NCBI RefSeq assembly: GCF_003490935.1
Contig: NZ_QQGD01000005.1
Location: forward strand, 61,398 to 125,397
DNA: 64,000 nt
Source of the DNA: Haemophilus haemolyticus_M
Lineage (GTDB): Bacteria > Pseudomonadota > Gammaproteobacteria > Enterobacterales > Pasteurellaceae
Direction of reading: 5' to 3'
The position numbers were made by a program, and so were the translations under genes. The notes under the pieces were generated by a model, which was given only the letters and a program-made list of their open reading frames with translations, made no database searches and had not been told where the DNA came from. This document shows, in pieces, positions 26,406-33,343 of this stretch (position 1 is its first letter; the number at the start of each line of letters is the position of its first letter).

Positions 26406-27737
26406 ATGCTTTATTTAGAATTTTTATTCTTATTATTAATGCTTTATATGGGAAGCCGTTACGGCGGTATCGGTTTAGGTGTTGTGTCTGGTATCGGTCT
26501 TGCTATCGAAGTTTTTGTATTCCGTATGCCAGTAGGGAAAGCACCAATTGATGTAATGCTCATCATTCTTGCAGTAGTGACTTGCGCATCCGTGCTTGAA
26601 GCTGCAGGCGGCTTGAAATTTATGTTACAAATTGCCGAACGCATTCTCCGTAAAAATCCAAAACGTGTAACTTTACTAGGTCCATTGGTCGTGTATTTAT
26701 TAACGTTTATGCTTGGTACTGGTCACTCTGTTTACACAATCATGCCAATCATTGGTGATGTTGCACTGAAAAACAAAATCCGTCCAGAGCGCCCAATGGC
26801 TGCGTCTTCCGTAGCGTCTCAATTAGCCATCACATCTAGTCCACTCTCTGCAGCTGTTGTCTTCTATCTAGGTAAAATTACTGCAATGCCTGGTTTTGAG
26901 CATATTAGTTTGTTAGATATTATTTGTGTAACAGTTCCTGCAACTTTAGCGGGTACTATTGCGCTTTCTTTATATAGTATGCGTCGTGGTAAAGAGTTAG
27001 AACAAGATCCTGAATATCAACGTCGTTTACAAGATCCCGTATGGAGCGAACGTATTTTAAATACCACAAGCACAACATTGAATGAAGCCCTTCCACAAGG
27101 TGCTAAAAAATCAGTGTATTTGTTCTTATTAGCATTAGTTGTGATTGTTGCGATTGCGATGATTCCTGAAATTCGTACTATCGGTAGCGGAAAAGCAATT
27201 TCCATGTCGCTAATCATCCAAATGATGATGCTTTGCTTTGGTGGTGTGATTTTACTTGCAACGAAAACAAATCCTCAAATCGTGCCAAATGGCGTGGTAT
27301 TTAAGTCTGGTATGGTGGCAGCGATTGCGATTTATGGTATTGCTTGGATGAGTGATACTTACTTCCAATATGCAATGCCAGAATTTAAAGCCGCGATTAC
27401 TGATATGGTTCAGACTTATCCTTGGACATTCGCGTTAGCATTATTTGCAGTTTCTGTCGTAATTAACAGCCAAGCTGCAACCGCAGTTATGTTATTACCT
27501 GTTGGTATTGGTTTAGGTATTCCAGCACCAATCTTGGTTGGTTTAATGCCAGCAACTTATGCCTATTTCTTTATTCCAAATTATCCATCAGACATTGCAA
27601 CAGTAAACTTTGACGTAACGGGTACAACGAAAATTGGTAAATATTATTTTAACCACAGTTTCATGGTGCCAGGTTTAATTGGGGTTGTTGTTGCTTGCTT
27701 GGTCGGTGTTTCTGTAGCAGAATTAGTGATTCGCTAA
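26406..27737 (+). CDS. dcuB: Anaerobic C4-dicarboxylate transporter, DcuA/DcuB family
   Basis: A 443-aa inner-membrane protein with about 11-12 helices. The Dcu family exchanges fumarate or aspartate for succinate during anaerobic growth. Family features include the N-terminal YLEFLFLLLMLYMGSRYGGIGLGV helix pair and the GTGHSVYTIMPIIGDVA segment near residue 100. GAGG stands six bases before the ATG. DcuA versus DcuB cannot be settled by eye, but DcuB is the usual assignment for the H. influenzae gene here. It is monocistronic, with a clear terminator. Confidence 0.88.
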   Translation: MLYLEFLFLLLMLYMGSRYGGIGLGVVSGIGLAIEVFVFRMPVGKAPIDVMLIILAVVTCASVLEAAGGLKFMLQIAERILRKNPKRVTLLGPLVVYLLTFMLGTGHSVYTIMPIIGDVALKNKIRPERPMAASSVASQLAITSSPLSAAVVFYLGKITAMPGFEHISLLDIICVTVPATLAGTIALSLYSMRRGKELEQDPEYQRRLQDPVWSERILNTTSTTLNEALPQGAKKSVYLFLLALVVIVAIAMIPEIRTIGSGKAISMSLIIQMMMLCFGGVILLATKTNPQIVPNGVVFKSGMVAAIAIYGIAWMSDTYFQYAMPEFKAAITDMVQTYPWTFALALFAVSVVINSQAATAVMLLPVGIGLGIPAPILVGLMPATYAYFFIPNYPSDIATVNFDVTGTTKIGKYYFNHSFMVPGLIGVVVACLVGVSVAELVIR

Positions 27738-27766
27738 TTTACACACAAACTAAATCCTTTTAATAT

Positions 27767-27797
27767 AAAAGCACCTTTAAATGGTGCTTTTATTTTT
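27767..27797 (+). terminator. Terminator of dcuB
   Basis: AAAAGCACC and GGTGCTTTT flank a 7-nt loop and are followed by ATTTTT. The T-run abuts the ATG of the next gene. Confidence 0.9.
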
Positions 27798-28505
27798 ATG
27801 ACAACCTACATCGCCTACGGCAATATAAATCAACCTTTTTCTTTGGAATCATTACCCGATGAATTGATTCCAGAAAATCTATATCAAACTGAAACGGATA
27901 GCTCGCGTGTTTTTCAGCGTCATCAGTGCCGCAGGCTTGCTCACTTATTACTTTTCCAACTTTTAAAAATATCAGGAAAATCCACCGCACTTTTATCTCA
28001 AATTCATCGTACCGAAAGTGGCAGACCCTATTTTCTTGATGAGCGAATAGATTTTAATATTAGCCATTCTGGTGATTGGGTGGCGGTAATATTAGATATT
28101 AGAAATGAAGAAAAAAGTGCGGTGGGAATTGATATTGAATTTCCTAAAATAAGAAATTTTACGGCGTTGATGGAACATATTGCACCAAAGGAAGAAATTG
28201 ATTGGTTTCATCATCAGCAGGATTCTTTGAAGACTTTTTATCGTTGTTGGTGTTTGCGAGAAGCTGTATTGAAATCCCAAGGATTTGGAATCGTAAAGTT
28301 ATCCAATGTTCGTCATTTTCCTGAACAACAAAAAATTTTTTCAGATTATTGTCCTCAAGGCCAGTTGTGGTTTACAGATGAACTCTCTGTTTATTTAGCC
28401 GCTTTTGTCAATCATCAAGAAAAATTACCGCACTTTTATGAATGGAGTGGAGAACAATTGCAACTTAAAATACTACAAGAATTCAGCTTTTATCGTGTGA
28501 ACTAG
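27798..28505 (+). CDS. 4'-phosphopantetheinyl transferase superfamily protein (Sfp type)
   Basis: A 235-aa Sfp/AcpT-type enzyme that transfers phosphopantetheine from CoA to carrier proteins. The motifs are in order: FNISHSGDWVAV (about 77-88), VGIDIE with the Mg-binding Asp and Glu (about 112-117), and WCLREAVLKSQGFG (about 152-165). It starts right after the dcuB terminator with no clear Shine-Dalgarno, so expression is probably low. With acpP nearby and no nonribosomal peptide synthetase in view, ACP activation is a reasonable inference, not proven. It may complement AcpS. Confidence 0.87.
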   Translation: MTTYIAYGNINQPFSLESLPDELIPENLYQTETDSSRVFQRHQCRRLAHLLLFQLLKISGKSTALLSQIHRTESGRPYFLDERIDFNISHSGDWVAVILDIRNEEKSAVGIDIEFPKIRNFTALMEHIAPKEEIDWFHHQQDSLKTFYRCWCLREAVLKSQGFGIVKLSNVRHFPEQQKIFSDYCPQGQLWFTDELSVYLAAFVNHQEKLPHFYEWSGEQLQLKILQEFSFYRVN

Positions 28506-28592
28506 AGGGATTATTATTATCTTTAAAACCTCACCAAACGATAGGTTTTGGATTAGGTGGGGATATTCTTTAGGCGGAGAGGGTATGAAAAG

Positions 28593-28976
28593 ATGGGGAG
28601 AGTAAAAAGTATAGCTGTCGTGATATTTCTTATTTTATTTTTTACAATAACATCTATTTATTCATGTAGTGATAAGGGGAAGTTAGTTACATATAGGTCA
28701 CAAGCTGGAGAAAGATTACTAAATTTTTTATATAAAGAAAATTTATCTAGGGATATATTGAATGTAGATAATTTTAGGTTTTATGAAATTAATATAACTT
28801 TATCTGGAGAAAAAGATAAATATGAGAGTTTTATTATTAAGCATGGTTATCTAAAAATGGATAATTTAACTTTTTGTAAAGATGGTAATTCAATAAAAGT
28901 ATTATATTTGAATAAAAATACCTTATTAAGGTATTCATATGATGATCATTATTGCAAAGAGACTGTAGATGGATAA
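28593..28976 (+). CDS. Hypothetical lipoprotein-like protein, accessory
   Basis: I do not recognise this family. From the ATG at 28593 the 127-aa product has a basic N-terminus, a hydrophobic helix (about residues 6-24) and IYSC, a weak lipobox, suggesting export or lipid anchoring. The rest is polar with FYEINITLSGEKDKYESF and two further Cys. A GTG at 28557 is an alternative start. Coding sequence is very AT-rich and lacks uptake signals, unlike its neighbours. The same frame stays open for 28 further codons after the stop, so the gene may be shortened by a nonsense mutation. Its place before a toxin-like tail suggests an immunity or accessory role, which is inference only. Confidence 0.5.
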   Translation: MGRVKSIAVVIFLILFFTITSIYSCSDKGKLVTYRSQAGERLLNFLYKENLSRDILNVDNFRFYEINITLSGEKDKYESFIIKHGYLKMDNLTFCKDGNSIKVLYLNKNTLLRYSYDDHYCKETVDG

Positions 28977-29063
28977 ATAAATCCTAAACAAGTATTGTGG
29001 AATATAATAGAGTCCAGAATAACTAAAGATTTTAACTATAAGCAATTTGCACTATTGATATAA

Positions 29064-29447
29064 AATGCTAGGAATAGATTTAACTACGGCTTACTTATTA
29101 AAAGGAAAAGGAGCTATTATTACTGTAGGGGAAATACAGCAGAAGGGGCAATTAATTCTTATGTCACCGATCAATCTGTATTCAATGGTGCAATCTTTAG
29201 CGGTATTGGTTCGGCTATTGGTTACGGTATGGGTAAAGCCATTGAAGTATCGTTAGATAAGAAGATTAACCTGGATCGCATGTGGGCTAAATATAACTCT
29301 CAGCCTTTAAATGATAAAGTTCCTTATGTTGATGTATATAGAAGAAATATTATACCTAGCATCGGAGGAGCTTTAGGTGGAGAATCAAGTAATAGATGGT
29401 TTCAATATGAATATAGTAATTGGAAAGGTAAAAATAATGAAAAATAA
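29064..29447 (+). pseudogene. Truncated C-terminal tail resembling a filamentous-haemagglutinin or contact-toxin protein
   Basis: An open frame without a plausible start reads NTAEGAINSYVTDQSVF, then GAIFSGIGSAIGYGMGKAIE. That Gly/Ala-rich pattern is typical of the region preceding C-terminal toxin domains of two-partner-secretion adhesins. It is followed by about 60 polar residues (YVDVYRRNIIPSIGGALGGESS) to a stop at 29447. An in-frame ATG exists only at 29229. No secretion domain or partner gene is in view. I read this as the cut-off 3' end of a larger gene, perhaps an orphan toxin cassette. Family resemblance is by eye and uncertain. Confidence 0.45.
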
Positions 29448-29664
29448 ATTTTTATATATCTTAATAATTATTTTTGGAAGTTTTCTATTAAGTATCTCAA
29501 TGTTTTTGATTGCCAGAATTCTTTATAATTTTGAAAATAATATGGATTTATTTAATATACATTTATTGGATTATTTTAATGATGGTTTTATTGAGCGCTT
29601 AAAAATGATTCTTATGCATGTTTTTATATTTTTTGTTTCAATTTTATGTTTCTATAGAAAATAA
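29437..29664 (+). CDS. Small two-helix membrane protein, possible immunity protein
   Basis: A 75-aa product starts at an ATG (29437) that overlaps the last codons of the adhesin-like tail, with AAGG nine bases upstream. Two hydrophobic helices (about residues 5-25 and 57-72) flank a charged middle. It is extremely AT-rich. A small membrane protein coupled to the 3' end of a toxin-like frame is the layout of toxin-immunity pairs, but I recognise no specific family. An upstream in-frame ATG at 29377 lies inside the preceding frame and is less likely. Confidence 0.5.
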   Translation: MKNKFLYILIIIFGSFLLSISMFLIARILYNFENNMDLFNIHLLDYFNDGFIERLKMILMHVFIFFVSILCFYRK

Positions 29665-29692
29665 TCCTCAGATAACACAAGCCCTCAAGATA

Positions 29693-29714
29693 GCGCGCGT
29701 CTCCTGACGCGTGC
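29693..29714 (+). repeat. REP-like hairpin, copy 1
   Basis: A 22-bp GC-rich palindrome in AT-rich surroundings: a 9-bp stem with one G-T wobble around the loop TCCT, core CGCGTC-TCCT-GACGCG. It is the exact reverse complement of 29795-29816. Confidence 0.85.
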
Positions 29715-29739
29715 TTATATCTATCTAAAAATAAACAAA

Positions 29740-29928
29740 ATGAAGTTGTTAATGAAAATAGTAAAATCATCATTAAACGAAATTGATATTTTTGGCACGC
29801 GTCAGGAGACGCGCGCCATCGTGGGGGTTGCAGCTGACTCGTTTACAGGTGAGTCATTAAATAAATTTTTAGAAAGCAATGAGCAAGATATTAGAAATTT
29901 TTCCAGAGAGCGTTTATATGCTAAGTAG
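29740..29928 (+). pseudogene. Fragment of an unrecognised gene spanning the REP-like copy 2
   Basis: This 62-codon open frame reads through the second REP-like hairpin (producing TRQETRA) into a protein-like tail, GVAADSFTGESLNKFLESNE, ending at 29928. The first 18 codons also read well in another frame (KNKQNEVVNENS), so the start is unreliable. The tail may be the end of a lost larger gene, now joined to the repeat. The stop overlaps the next small membrane ORF. Confidence 0.35.
29795..29816 (-). repeat. REP-like hairpin, copy 2 (inverted)
   Basis: Exact inverted copy of 29693-29714, 80 bp away. The pair forms a BIME-like unit. Confidence 0.85.
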
Positions 29929-30157
29929 ATTAATGAGTTTTTTAGTTTATTTTACTGGTTATTCTTTGTTCGTGTTTATATTTTGTTTTGTTGGTATTTC
30001 TTCTCTTATTATATTATTTAAATTTATTGTGAGTTTTGGAAATATCTCTATGAAAGATATTCTTGACGTATTGTCATTTAACTTATATGGTTTTTCCAGA
30101 TTATCGCCATTAATAGTATTATCAATTCTTATATCTAAAAAACTAAGAGGTGGATAG
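29918..30157 (+). CDS. Small integral membrane protein, unknown
   Basis: A 79-aa protein from the ATG at 29918 (GAGAG upstream), overlapping the end of the preceding fragment. It has two or three hydrophobic helices (about residues 6-40 and 58-74) and ends in KKLRGG. An ATG at 29879 would add 13 residues. Very AT-rich and unlike neighbouring housekeeping genes. I do not recognise it. A toxin-immunity arrangement is possible from the coupling to an upstream fragment. Confidence 0.45.
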   Translation: MLSRLMSFLVYFTGYSLFVFIFCFVGISSLIILFKFIVSFGNISMKDILDVLSFNLYGFSRLSPLIVLSILISKKLRGG

Positions 30158-30680
30158 TATAGAAAGTGTTTAATTTCTGATGTTAAGTTATTAGAAATTT
30201 GTAGTCTGTTTGATATTTAAATAGACTACAATTTAAAATACTGAAGTACAAAGTGCGGTCAATTTTCAAAGAGTTTTAAAACTTCTCAAAAATTGACCGC
30301 ACTTTTGTATTTTAAACGATGCTTGTGTTAATCAAACCTTATAATTTTACATCCAATCTAGCGTAAGCATATCCGATTTTCTACGGAAATATCACGAGAG
30401 AGCAAGACACCTAAGCTGCGATGAGAATTAACATCGCTTTTTCTGAAAATGTGCGTATTGCTATTAAAGGCAATCTTAATTTAAAAATCTGTTAAGGCAG
30501 TAACTGCTACGATAGCAAATAGTAAAAGCTATCTAACACTAACGGCAAAAAATCTCCGCTCCTAAGGGGCATAACTTGAAAGTGCGGCGAAATTAATGGT
30601 TATCCCCTCTTGCATTTTCATAGACGCGCCCCATTTATTTAGCTAAACTCTTAACAATTTTTTGACAAATGGAGAATGAA
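30158..30680. other. Gene-free region upstream of hflK with a USS terminator and a row of hairpins
   Basis: The stretch contains a long uptake-signal inverted repeat (30247-30309), then about 160 bp with five successive short hairpins (30372-30533), a further uptake-like core near 30582, and the hflK leader. A 24-codon ORF at 30421-30495 is embedded in the hairpins and has no ribosome-binding site. No known RNA family recognised. Confidence 0.55.
30247..30310. terminator. Long inverted repeat of two uptake signals, terminator-like
   Basis: Arms of about 20 bp, each containing AAAGTGCGGTCAATTTT or its complement, flank a 25-nt A/T-rich spacer. Likely a bidirectional transcription block isolating the accessory patch from hflK. 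Confidence 0.75.
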
Positions 30681-31916
30681 ATGTCACAGAACGGTTCAGA
30701 TCGCGATCCTTGGAGTAAACCAGGGCAAAGCAATGACCAACAGCCGGGAAATTCATCCAATAATAATGGATGGAATAACAATCAAAATCGTGGGAATCAA
30801 GAACAGTCTCCGCCAGATATTGAGGAGATTTTTAATAACCTTCTCAGAAAATTAGGTGGTGGAAATAAAAAGAGCGGTCAAAATAATGGTAGTTCTCAAA
30901 ACAATACGCCATTTAATTTTGGAAAAGTGGTGCCGCTTGCCGTGGCGATTGGTGCGATTATTTGGGGCGTAAGTGGTTTCTACACTATTAAAGAGGCTGA
31001 GCGTGGTGTAGTGCTTCGTTTTGGTGAATTGCATTCTATTGTTCAACCAGGTTTAAACTGGAAACCAACATTTGTAGATAAAGTATTGCCAGTGAATGTA
31101 GAGCAAGTTAAAGAACTTCGCACACAGGGTTCAATGCTGACTAAAGATGAAAATATGGTTCGTGTAGAAATGACCGTGCAATATCGTGTGCAAGATCCTG
31201 CTAAATATCGTTTTAGCGTGACGAATGCTGATGATAGTTTAGGTCAAGCGACTGATAGTGCATTGCGTTATGTGATCGGTCATATGTCAATGAATGATAT
31301 TTTAACAACAGGCCGTGCGGTTGTTCGTGAAGATACGTGGAAAGCGTTAAATGACATTATTAAATCCTATGATATGGGACTTGAGGTGATTGATGTGAAC
31401 TTCCAATCTGCGCGCCCACCTGAAGAAGTAAAAGATGCCTTTGATGATGCAATTAAAGCGCAGGAAGATGAACAGCGTTTCATTCGTGAAGCGGAAGCTT
31501 ATGCCCGTGAGAAAGAGCCGATTGCGCGTGGTGATGCACAACGTATTATTGAAGAAGCGACAGCTTATAAAGATCGTATCGTGTTAGATGCACGAGGCGA
31601 AGTGGAACGTTTGCAGCGTTTGTTGCCTGAATTTAAAGCTGCGCCAGATTTACTGCGTGAGCGTTTATATATTCAAACCATGGAAAAAGTCATGGCAAAT
31701 ACCCCAAAAGTGATGCTTGATGGCAATAATGGTAACAATTTAACCGTGTTACCCTTAGAACAAATCATGGGTAAAAAAGTATCAGCTAAAGCGCCAGCCG
31801 TAACAGAAAGAGCGGTAGAATCTGCGCCTGTTTTATCACAGCCAGAGCGTATTAATCATTCTTCAAGCCAGCTACCAAGCATTGTTGAGCCGATTCGCCA
31901 AGGGAGATTTAACTAA
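30681..31916 (+). CDS. hflK: HflK, membrane modulator of FtsH protease
   Basis: HflK and HflC form the periplasmic-facing cage around FtsH that tunes its protease activity. The protein (411 aa) has a Gly/Asn/Gln-rich cytoplasmic N-terminus (about 1-75), one helix (about 82-103) and an SPFH domain with AERGVVLRFGE to about 320. The ATG at 30681 follows GGAG at six bases; an ATG 12 nt upstream overlaps that site and is less likely. The stop and the hflC start share a base (TAATG), indicating coupling. Confidence 0.95.
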   Translation: MSQNGSDRDPWSKPGQSNDQQPGNSSNNNGWNNNQNRGNQEQSPPDIEEIFNNLLRKLGGGNKKSGQNNGSSQNNTPFNFGKVVPLAVAIGAIIWGVSGFYTIKEAERGVVLRFGELHSIVQPGLNWKPTFVDKVLPVNVEQVKELRTQGSMLTKDENMVRVEMTVQYRVQDPAKYRFSVTNADDSLGQATDSALRYVIGHMSMNDILTTGRAVVREDTWKALNDIIKSYDMGLEVIDVNFQSARPPEEVKDAFDDAIKAQEDEQRFIREAEAYAREKEPIARGDAQRIIEEATAYKDRIVLDARGEVERLQRLLPEFKAAPDLLRERLYIQTMEKVMANTPKVMLDGNNGNNLTVLPLEQIMGKKVSAKAPAVTERAVESAPVLSQPERINHSSSQLPSIVEPIRQGRFN

Positions 31917-32803
31917 TGCGTAAATTTTTATTACCAGCTATTTTTGTCATTGCGGCAGTAGTGTATTCCAGTGTCGTGGTCGTGACGGAAGGTACTCGCG
32001 GTATTATGTTGCGATTCAACAAAGTACAACGTGATGCAGATAACAAAGTGGTTGTATATGAACCAGGTTTGCATTTTAAAGTGCCTTTGATTGATAGCAT
32101 TAAAGTTTTAGATGCGCGTATTCGTACTTTAGATGGATCGGCAACACGTTTTGTTACTGTTGAGAAAAAAGACTTGCTAGTAGATTCTTATGTGAAATGG
32201 AAAATTAGTGATTTTGGTCGATTTTACACATCTACTGGTGGTGGCGATTATACCCAAGCTTCAAGCTTGTTAAGCCGTAAAGTAAATGACCGTTTGCGTT
32301 CTGAAATTGGTACAAGAACCATTAAAGATATCGTTTCTGGTACGCGTGGTGAATTAATGGAAGGGGCAAAAAAAGCTTTAAATTCAGGGCAAGATAGTAC
32401 GGCAGAATTAGGGATTGAAGTGATTGATGTGCGTGTAAAACAAATTAATTTACCGGACGAAGTATCTTCTTCAATTTATCAACGTATGCGTGCAGAACGT
32501 GATGCAGTCGCGCGTGAACACCGTTCTCAAGGTAAAGAAAAAGCTGCATTTATCCAAGCTGATGTAGATCGTAAAGTGACGTTGATTCTTGCTAATGCAA
32601 ATAAAACTGCACAAGAATTACGAGGCTCAGGCGATGCAGCTGCGGCAAAATTATATTCAGATGCTTTTGCACAAGAGCCACAATTCTTTACTTTTGTACG
32701 TAGCTTAAAAGCCTATGAAGCGAGTTTTGCAAGCTCTGACAATATGATGATTTTAAAACCAGATAGTGATTTCTTCCGCTTTATGCAGGCACCGAAGAAA
32801 TAG
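31916..32803 (+). CDS. hflC: HflC, membrane modulator of FtsH protease
   Basis: Partner of HflK, 295 aa. An N-terminal helix (about 4-22) precedes an SPFH domain (TRGIMLRFNKV through about 280) with a long alanine-rich coiled region near 200-250. Translationally coupled to hflK and followed by a strong terminator, so the two genes form a closed operon. Confidence 0.95.
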   Translation: MRKFLLPAIFVIAAVVYSSVVVVTEGTRGIMLRFNKVQRDADNKVVVYEPGLHFKVPLIDSIKVLDARIRTLDGSATRFVTVEKKDLLVDSYVKWKISDFGRFYTSTGGGDYTQASSLLSRKVNDRLRSEIGTRTIKDIVSGTRGELMEGAKKALNSGQDSTAELGIEVIDVRVKQINLPDEVSSSIYQRMRAERDAVAREHRSQGKEKAAFIQADVDRKVTLILANANKTAQELRGSGDAAAAKLYSDAFAQEPQFFTFVRSLKAYEASFASSDNMMILKPDSDFFRFMQAPKK

Positions 32804-32816
32804 ATTTAAAATTGAT

Positions 32817-32848
32817 AAAAACACCTTCCTTGTGAAGGTGTTTTTTTA
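32817..32848 (+). terminator. Terminator of hflKC
   Basis: AAAACACCTTC and GAAGGTGTTTT with a 4-nt loop, followed by more T residues. It lies 14 bp after hflC and overlaps the end of the convergent gene. Confidence 0.9.
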
Positions 32849-33280
32849 TAGCCAGCGTCTTACTTTTTGTTTGTAACGACGATATTCATCGCCAAATTTA
32901 CTTTCCAAATAGGCTTCTTCTCTGGCTATTTGAAAGCGATTCATAACTAGTATAAAGACAATCACGCCTAACCAAGCCACGCTATTACCTAACCAAAGAG
33001 CCCACGCAATTAACATTAACAGCAAACTTAAATACATTGGATTACGGCTAAATCGAAATATGCCTGTAGAAACTAATTGTGTTGTATGTTTAAAGTCATG
33101 AGGATTGATAGTCGTTTTGCGGATAAAAAATTGAAGCACACTGCCCCCTGCAATCAAAAATGAAAGAGTAATGACAAAGGCAATAACTGCAAAATGGACA
33201 GAATAACTGGCAACTTTTGGCAAAAAATACATTGCTGTGCCAATTAATAAACAGAGTAGTGGTGGTGGAATAAACAACAT
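32846..33280 (-). CDS. Isoprenylcysteine carboxyl methyltransferase-family membrane protein
   Basis: A 144-aa membrane protein with about four helices. The C-terminal motif STGIFRFSRNPMYLSLLLMLI, and REEAYLESKFGDEYRRYKQKVRRWL at the very end, are typical of bacterial ICMT/PEMT-like proteins that bind S-adenosylmethionine. The substrate is unknown in bacteria; lipids or small amines have been proposed for relatives. It stands alone, converging on hflC and tandem to the PTS gene, from which a terminator separates it. Confidence 0.8.
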   Translation of the reverse strand: MLFIPPPLLCLLIGTAMYFLPKVASYSVHFAVIAFVITLSFLIAGGSVLQFFIRKTTINPHDFKHTTQLVSTGIFRFSRNPMYLSLLLMLIAWALWLGNSVAWLGVIVFILVMNRFQIAREEAYLESKFGDEYRRYKQKVRRWL

Positions 33281-33295
33281 CGTTAAATCTCATTA

Positions 33296-33325
33296 ATAAA
33301 AATGCCGCCTAGTGATAGGCGGCAT
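33296..33325 (-). terminator. Terminator of the EIIBC gene
   Basis: A perfect 9-bp stem, ATGCCGCCT with AGGCGGCAT, is followed on the minus strand by TTTTT. It lies 18 bp after the PTS gene stop. Confidence 0.9.
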
Positions 33326-33343
33326 GTAAAGAGCGGTCAAAAT

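Noticed and set aside
29065..29256. 63-codon ORF overlapping the adhesin-like tail in another frame
   Set aside because: The neighbouring frame has the clear Gly/Ala-rich toxin-tail character; this one is a shadow.
28506..30160. Prophage remnant
   Set aside because: No integrase, terminase, capsid or tail motif, and no attachment-site duplication was seen.
30421..30495. 24-codon ORF (MRINIAFSENV...) in the hairpin row
   Set aside because: No Shine-Dalgarno, and its codons form part of the hairpin stems; more likely chance.
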